A stretch of DNA of 64,000 nt. Origin: Coccinella septempunctata (Eukaryota; Arthropoda; Insecta; Coleoptera; Coccinellidae). Below the pieces are notes generated by a model. The model worked only from the letters and a program-made list of their open reading frames with translations. It was not told the origin of the DNA and ran no database searches. Positions 57,290 to 64,000 of the stretch are shown in pieces; position 1 is the first letter of the stretch; every line of letters starts with the position of its first letter. Made by a program: the position numbers and the translations under genes. The stretch spans positions 22,276,064 to 22,340,063 of the forward strand of contig NC_058191.1 in assembly GCF_907165205.1 (NCBI RefSeq). The letters run 5' to 3'.

Positions 57290-59465
57290 AGATTGCGGAA
57301 AAGAATAATAGAAAGCCCACTACAAAGATACAACCATTTTTAGACTGTATTTCTGCTGGTTTTATGTAACTAAATATTAATTTTGTTCTATCAACTTGAA
57401 ATTTCAAAAACGACTCTTCCTCCGTCGGAGAATCTATATATTGTTTTATTTGATCTCAATTTGATGAATGATTCGAAATAATGCATCTTATCTATACAAA
57501 AACAACGTTATTTTTCGTTTTTTTCTATAGTCTATAGATTTATAGAAGATTTCAACGACATTCCAGTCGTTCAATCGATGGTAGTTTTTGCACAGAAATC
57601 GTTACATGTCGATTATTAGCTACAATATCAGATGTTTTGTCTCAACCGTCCCTATCGTGGGAGGAACAAAGCACCACCAAGGTTTTATGACCACGTCCGT
57701 TCATTCATCTTCTGCTCTACGAAGAAATGCCTGTTTTATGCCAGGAAAGGCACTCGGAAAAATGGTCTAATTTCTTCCGTCGAGCTGGATAATGAACCTC
57801 TCTATCGTTCTCGAATAATAGGAACCTATGCACCTGAATCTCATACGCGTGGTGGGTGGATGAAAGATTGGCCTGGGAATTAACTTCCACTCGCGCTAGA
57901 CGTTATGGCCGTTCCTGGAAGAGGTCAACGTCTTCAACTGCCAGATCGTTGCAACTATTCCGCCATACCGGCAGCTTATATGCAATGGCAGGGGTTAAAA
58001 CAAACCGTTCTTCGAATACCTACCTATTCATTATCAAATGTTTCTTTTCGTACCTGAAAAAGCTTACGTAATTTAATCAATTCAAGAATCTATCACATAC
58101 TATTCTCCAAAATAAGCTGATAAAAATACCTACTAGTTTTTTACGAAATTATAATTTGTTACCTGAGTATTGTATGTACGTTTGTCTTTACATAACTCCT
58201 CATTATGTAGAGAATTTATTCGCGTAGGGTTTCGTGTGGAATTCATTCCTTATAATAGAGAGATGACGAAAAACATAAATTTTTTCATGAAGAAGTCGTG
58301 AATGAGGCCGTTGTTATCAGGCTTTCATGGCCGACGCTAGGTAAACTGTAAGAGATAGTGAAAAATGATCAAGGACGATATATAGAGCTGGAAGAGTTCT
58401 ATGAAAAAGTATACAATGGTATACGTGTAACTTTCGAAGATAACCCACGATTACCAAATTCAACTTTTTTCATTCAATCCAAAAAAATGTTGCGAAGATT
58501 GCGAAGAAGGCATTTTGACTTGCGTGGAAGGAATTGATACAAAAAATGAATGTGACCCTTATCTGCGGCATTTATTGCTGATGACAAATGAGCTTTACAG
58601 CAAACATTCATGACAGGTTGCATAATTGCAAATTTGATCAAGAAATTTTATTCAGCCCTTTACATCTTCGGCTTAAGTGTAAGAAAAGAGTAATAACTTT
58701 GGTTAGGCCTGTCGCAGACATGCAATTTTTAGTTTTCCAACTGTTTAGTTGCAGAAGTGAGTACAATGCGTTTATATGGGGCCGCGCAGACATGCAACTG
58801 AAAAGTTTTGCGATCAAATAGTTTCAGCCTCGACACAAACCATAGACATAACCCCAGGTCTAGTCTATGACACAAACTAAACGATTGCGCAACTGTTTTG
58901 AGCACAACGCTCGTAGTGTATCTGCCGCCCACTTGCGATCGAATAGTTGCAAGTTCTCTTCCAAAGTGAACCATTTTCCATGCGCGAGAAGGAAGATAAA
59001 CAATTGAATTCGTTCGTTTATTTGCATGATTGAAATACATTGTTTTTACTAAATGATTGTAATATGGGAATTGGCTTTATATTACATTAGCGGGCCTAAG
59101 TCAGGTGTTTCGAATAAAATATAGAATTTCAAAATTGATGGCCTCTGCGATGTAACAATCATTTATAAAGAACCTGTGTTATAATATAGAGTAGGATTTA
59201 TTCAGTTTTTTACTTCACAAAGAGAGTATATATTTTTGTTAAAGCTAAAGTTAGGCACGATCGGTCAGGTATTTTCAAGTAATCAATTTATAGGTTGTGA
59301 ACAAAACTCATAAATTTCGAGTCTTTTGTACTTGAAAATAACTATTCTAATTTTGATTATTTTTACGTTTTCTAGGTCGATCACAAACATTTTCATACGA
59401 ATTCTGTTCGTTTTTACGTATTCTATACAGGGTGAATCAACACAGCGATCGATCGTTCGATAACT
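57290..59465. other. No gene identified
   Basis: The part at 57590-58010 is G+C richer and has open frames in several registers with no recognisable domain. At 58711 and 58784 the motif CGCAGACATGCAA is repeated directly, near repeated AACTGTTTAGTTGC-like segments, suggesting an old transposon end. A mariner-like terminus TATACAGGGTGAATC lies at 59425, shortly before the Dong element. Confidence 0.45.
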
Positions 59466-59469
59466 CTTA

Positions 59470-60725
59470 ATAATAATAATAATAATAGATACCGACCAAT
59501 CACATGTCTCCCAACGATGTACAAATTAATCACATCGTGCATTTCAAATCGAATTCACAACCATTGCGAAAGGAATAACATCATCGCCATGCAACAGAAA
59601 GGATGCACCAAAGACAGCCGAGGGTGCAAAGAACAACTAATAATTGATTCAGTTATCTGCAATCAAGCGTTCTCCAAGCGGAGGAACATACACTACAGGA
59701 ACGCTGCGTACATAGACTACAAAAAAGCATTCGATTCTATACCCCACGAATGGCTCTTGACGATCTTGAAGATTTACAAGGTGGATCCCAATATTGTTAA
59801 GTTCCTGAAAAACGCCATGTCAACCTGGCGTACTAGTCTTCAAATGAAAGCAGCAGATTGCTCCATTACAACAGGATCTATTCCAAGAAGACGCGGAATT
59901 TTCCAAGGAGACTCGCTGAGCCCTCTGTGGTTCTGCATGGTCCCGAATCCCTTGTCTCATAGATTGAATTCTACGGACTACGGATTTTCCATCAAGAGCG
60001 GCAGTAGAACTATGATGAAACTGAATCATCTACTTTACATGGACGATTTGAAACTCTTCGCATCTACCAAAAAACAAATGCAACAGATGCTGAAAATGGT
60101 GGAAGGATTCTCGGAAGACATCAAAATGAAGTTTGGATTAGAAAAATGTCGACTGCTGAACATAACGAGAGGGAAAATAGAAGAAGAAGGTACGTTCAAA
60201 CTCAAGGAAGGTGCAGAAATTGAAGCATTGAAGGAAGGAGACACATACAAGTATCTAGGCATAAAACAGGCAAGAAAAATCAATCAGACCCAGATGAAGA
60301 AAGAATTAACGGAGGAGTTCACCCGAAGATTGAGAAGGATAATGAGAACTGGTCTTAACAGCAAGAATCTCATAAAAGCGATTAACACTTACGCTTGCTC
60401 GGCGCTGAGCTATTCATTCGGTATCATCTCTTGGACGACCACCGATTTAGCAGCCTTACAGAGAAAAATAAGGACGATGCTGACTAAACACAATAAACAT
60501 CACCCCAAAAGCTCAATAGAACGGACAGAGCTGCCACGACATCTTGGGGGTAGAGGAATTGTTGATTTGTCCAACCGTATGTCCCAGGAAATTGAAGGAC
60601 TTCGAAAATATTTCCTGAGCAAGGCTGCTTCGTCAGAACTCCATCGAGTAGTTTGTGTTGCTGATAGTTCTACACCGTTAAAGCTACAACAGGATCACTT
60701 GGATATTCATTCTCATAAACAGTAA
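59470..60725 (+). pseudogene. R4/Dong-type LINE reverse transcriptase, truncated at both ends
   Basis: The open frame actually begins upstream of the first ATG (59517): after a TAA/AAT repeat it reads RYRPITCLPTMYKLI, so the copy starts inside the RT domain. It continues with AAYIDYKKAFDSIPHEWLL, GIFQGDSLSPLWFCM, NHLLYMDDLKLFAST (catalytic YMDD), KYLGIK, and ELPRHLGGRGIVDLSNRMSQ. The run YxDYKKAFDS…RGIFQGDSLSPLxFC…LLYMDD…HLGGRGIxDL is distinctive for R4/Dong LINEs. The Cys/His cluster and endonuclease that should follow are missing. The frame of more than 400 codons has no stop, so it is rather young. Dong elements are known to insert in TAA repeats, matching the AATAATAAT flank. Confidence 0.9.
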
Positions 60726-60776
60726 AATTACATGTATAGAGAATACGTCAATAAATACACAGAGATTTTAAATTCA

Positions 60777-60965
60777 TTAGATAACAAATGAACAAGGAAC
60801 GTTCAGATATTTTGTTGCAAGGAATTCCTGGACAGTGTAGGGTTCCATATCAATAAGAAACTTATGTAATCTAGATTTGAAGATGAGAAATCTATCTCTA
60901 ATCTGTATTTCTTTAGGTATCCTATTGAAAAATGTGATACTCATATATTCGACATCACGCATCAA
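60777..60965 (-). pseudogene. LINE ORF2 C-terminal tail (CR1-like)
   Basis: The minus strand ends MSITFFNRIPKEIQI then FKSRLHKFLIDMEPYTVQEF. The pattern FNxLPxEI…FKxxLKxxLL…YSVxEFL is the usual terminal segment of CR1-like LINEs. The rest of the element is absent. It directly follows the Dong copy in opposite orientation. Confidence 0.65.
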
Positions 60966-60989
60966 CGTTGTGCTTACTATACTTCAGTG

Positions 60990-61760
60990 AGGCGACCGAT
61001 TGTGGAACAACTGGGTGTCCGCTTTTCTCTCAAGATTTTTTATGGTTCAACAAGTGAATATACTTCAAATACTTTTTTCACTTTGTCTTATTCATTTTAC
61101 TTTTTTTCGTCATGCGCTGAAAGCAATGAAAGAGTTCAGTACACTGTAAAAAAGAACAGCCAGTTCAAGGTCACCCAAACCTATTTTGCACCCAAGCATC
61201 AGGCTGCATTTACAGAGTCTACTCAAGTAACGACGAGTATTTCTATTTACGTTTGCTTTTAGTCAATCATTTCAACATCTACGTAGTATTGGTGGTGTTT
61301 TATGTGCCACATAGAGAGAAGCATGTGAACGCTTTTATTTGCTAGAGAATGACACTCATTGGGATTACGTGCTCGCCCTAGCAATACTTTTGTCAAATGC
61401 TCATAAGTGTTTTCGATTATCATCTCAACATGTGCCCTTTCGCAATTTATGGAAAATTAAAAAGATGCCAGAAAATATTCTGCTCCATATGAATCAAATC
61501 CAGATATGCAAATTAACGAAGAAATTAACAAGAAAGCTCTGATACGGATTGAAGACATCTGCTTGATGATAACTAGGTATTGAATCGACTAGGCATGAAT
61601 GCTAATCAGGAGATGAGGTGCGGAACACTGTTTAATACCAGAGAATTGAAAGCGCTAACGAATATACAGCTTTTAAATCAACAAAAAATGTGAGTCTGAT
61701 GAAAGATGTTAGTCAAGCTTTCTGGTGTTACTTAAAGAATTTCTTTGAGCCTGAGCGAAC
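60990..61760. other. No gene identified
   Basis: Two open frames (60987-61262 and 61339-61542) lack recognised domains and splice context. No repeat structure was seen. Confidence 0.4.
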
Positions 61761-61766
61761 AAAAAT

Positions 61767-62304
61767 ACAGGGTGATTCATAACTATTGGGACATAGGCTA
61801 AGGGCAGATTGCTTGGACCAAAATATGGTTATAGGACCAAATATACCTCAGTAAAATATTGCTGTGGTAAAAGGGCGTTAAGGTTGAATTTTTTTTCGTT
61901 TTTTGCTAATAATTTCACTGTATATTTTTTCACCCGTTTTCAAGAAAAACACAATTGAACAGTTCAGAGCATCGGAAGGGGATTTGAAGTATCGATTTAT
62001 TCATTTTATTTATTTATTTCGACGATAAAGCATAATTAAAAACAATGTAACATAAAAAGAATAAACTTAAATTAAATGTTCTACGTGGCCTACTCCGACT
62101 TCTATGCCTTTTCTAATTATTTTAATAAAGGACTTTCGAACGTCAAAGAAAATTTTATTCTGTCCACTTATAAAAATTCAACTTTAATGCCCTCTATCTT
62201 TTCCCACAGCAATATTTTATTGAGGTATATTTGGTTCTATCGCCATATTCTGGTCCAAACAATCTGCCCTTATCCTATGTCCCAATAGTTATGAATCACT
62301 CTGT
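61767..62304. mobile_element. 538 bp mariner-type MITE with about 150 bp inverted repeats
   Basis: The left end ACAGGGTGATTCATAACTAT and the right end ATAGTTATGAATCACTCTGT are near-perfect inverted repeats flanked by TA. Complementarity runs about 140-150 bases inward (GACCAAAATATGGTTATAGG at 61817 against CGCCATATTCTGGTCC at 62240). The centre is AT-rich. The small open frame at 62076-62288 is the right arm read through. Confidence 0.88.
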
Positions 62305-62340
62305 ATAACTTCGTTAACGTCAGTTTCAAGACCATGGGTC

Positions 62341-62513
62341 TACCGCGTAAAAGTGTTTCATTTACGCTAGTAGGAAAAATATTGTTCCTAACTCATGTGG
62401 AAAGTGCCTTTTACGCACTCGACAGCTTAACCAAACTCCGCTCCTTGTCTATCGGTCAACTGCAGTCTCTTGCGGAAAAGTATCACTTTCCACACTTGTT
62501 GTTAGGAAAATAA
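62341..62513 (-). mobile_element. Diverged copy of the palindromic element at 36698
   Basis: On the minus strand TTTTCCTAACAACAAGTGTG then GAAAGTGATACTT, and later CACTTTCCACATGAGTTAGG then AACAATATTTTTCCTACTAGCG, align with the 36698-36840 sequence (CAAGTGCGGAAAGTGATACT … CACTTTCCGCAAGAGTTAGG then AACAATATTTTTTCTACAAGCG). The outer stem is kept but the inner stem sequence differs. It starts 36 bases after the preceding MITE. Confidence 0.75.
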
Positions 62514-64000
62514 AATTTTTATTATTTCTATGGTCATTTAAGTATAGTGGAAAATAATTCACTGAAATGTTTAGATATTTATAAAAATTATACTAACTAC
62601 ACAGTACCTATCAATTATTGATGTTGTACGAAAATATAAAGAAAGAAAGGGGGAAGATATCCGAACACAAATTTCGTTTCATCCAATAATTAAAAGGACC
62701 TCCAATCGTTTCAAGATTATGAGAAAATAGGTTCGGGGCAGAGATACTAGTTGTCGATGTTATCCTTCTATGATTCTACCAATTAATATTACAAATTAAT
62801 AACGCATTCTGAAAAAATCCCTTCCCAAATTGGATGCTAATTCATGAGTACTATTTTGAGACCAAAATACATTAATTATCTTCCGTTATCGTTTATTCAT
62901 AATAATTCGATAGAACTGGGGGGTCATCCTGTGTTATCTGGCTATGATTTCAGTTTCGGAAAGTGACTCAAGGAAAGAAAATTCGTCCAGGCTCAGTTAC
63001 TAGCTCTAGCGCAATCATATCGAATATTATTTTTTTCTTAATAGTTCTTGGCGCCGCGATGCAATCATGTGATTGAGATTGGACGATTCAACTTCGACAA
63101 AGGAGAAGCGAATCTACTTAATAGGAGATTAAGGCATTCTTTTGAATAACAAACAAAAACAGAACGGGGAAGGTTATTGACATTGTGAATTGTTCTTCCG
63201 TTTGGTCTGTTGGCATGTGAAATTGTTGAATGTTATGTTCGAAAGGGAATGTCCTAAATTTTACAGGCAATAAAGAGATTAGTTTGCCGAAAATGTCCAA
63301 CGATTAGGCAATTTACCTAATCTACTTTCTGCACTTCTTCGTCCTCTGAGGTTTTAGGTTACTTCTTTCCTCGCTCGGTACTTATTCTTTCTGGTATATT
63401 GAAATAAATGAAAAAATATTTATGAGAGATCATTTCATTCTATGAAAGGTCATTGGTTAGTTGAATTCTCTCGCAGGACTCAGAGAATTTCGCTAATATT
63501 CAGCTTTTGCATTCGAACTCTTCAGCATCAATACGACTGCAACAATATTGGATCAAAAACCAGATAAAAGGCCTACCGATTGAGAACACACTCAAAAAAA
63601 CTGAAAAATATTTCAACATTGAATTGGCGGATAGTGAGCTCCAGTTTCTTTGTCCAGGAGTGCAAAAAATAATTTGAGGAAATTAATGTGCAAAACGCAA
63701 AGTGCACACAATTTTATTTGCATATGAAAAAAATTCTTATATTTCACAATAATCTTTTTCTATACACAGAACAAATGGATGGATGTCCCTGAAAGTTTTT
63801 TGGTACAGTGTTTTTCACGTGAGCAGGTTTCTGGATGTTGTGAGTGTTGTGATTCATTCATGAAGCAAAATTGAAAAGTGAACGATCAGTTCTCAGTATT
63901 TTTCAAGGGTTATCCTGAAGTGCTATCATAAAAACTATCGAACATGGAAAGTTATTACAGAAAACCCATTGTTTATCGAAAATCTTGCAGATTATACTGG
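62514..64000. other. No gene identified
   Basis: AT-rich DNA. A 66-codon open stretch after an AG (63477-63674, plus) has a coding-like look but no recognised family; it is described under findings. No inverted-repeat terminus was seen. Confidence 0.4.

Noticed and set aside
57588..58071. Three overlapping frames in a GC-richer stretch
   Set aside because: The frames are in different registers, none resembles a known protein, and the GC composition alone explains the lack of stops.

Overview
This window looks like AT-rich nuclear DNA from an insect, plausibly a beetle. I cannot fix the species. The reasons are one recognisable split animal gene (a D-type cyclin whose introns are 7.7 and 17 kb long), insect-type retroelements (Jockey, R4/Dong, RTE, CR1-like and Gypsy), many Tc1/mariner-type elements ending in ACAGGG or ACAGTG next to TA, and a Crypton-type tyrosine recombinase. 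There are no operons, bacterial genes or CRISPR arrays. Almost all short open frames are chance frames in AT-rich DNA or shadows of mobile elements.

Region 1 (about 1-26.4 kb, minus strand) is the 5' half of the cyclin D gene. Exon 1 is 26210-26410, exon 2 is 18248-18463 and exon 3 is 1042-1207. All three have clean GT/AG borders and compatible phases. Together they give about 194 residues, including an N-terminal LxCxE motif and most of the first cyclin box. The remaining 3' exons lie beyond the left edge. The introns carry inverted-repeat elements (3.2-3.9, 6.1-8.4 and 19.3-19.7 kb), a 1.25 kb foldback element (12.7-14.0 kb), a tRNA-like SINE head, small tandem repeats, a mariner fragment, an unidentified decayed coding-like segment (1.9-2.5 kb) and a few GC-richer islands that may be regulatory.

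Region 2 (26.4-42 kb) begins with the presumed promoter side of cyclin D. It then holds a satellite of about 150 bp units (28.3-29.2 kb), a run of broken LINE and Gypsy pieces (29.2-30.7 kb), a candidate type I hammerhead ribozyme (32.09-32.17 kb) and a mariner N-terminus interrupted by a 5'-truncated RTE element with a 13 bp target duplication (34.0-34.5 kb). A CR1-like LINE remnant follows. At 36.1-37.6 kb is a spliced but dead Crypton tyrosine recombinase. It is bracketed by 24 bp inverted repeats and split by a 457 bp GC-rich palindromic element with an 8 bp target duplication. A diverged copy of that palindromic element lies at 62.3-62.5 kb.

Region 3 (42-64 kb) is intergenic or intronic DNA dominated by mobile elements. 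It contains two mariner-type transposons with long inverted repeats and transposase remnants (42.9-44.6 and 50.3-52.1 kb), two R4/Dong LINE copies in opposite orientation (52.8-53.3 and 59.5-60.7 kb), a Jockey LINE with an internal deletion and poly-A tail (54.0-55.4 kb), a second copy of the foldback element carrying an AT microsatellite and a nested hairpin (55.7-57.3 kb), and a mariner-type MITE (61.8-62.3 kb).

The only clearly functional gene in view is cyclin D. Everything else recognisable is mobile DNA, mostly decayed. All assignments were made by eye from the sequence and from family knowledge; no database search was run.
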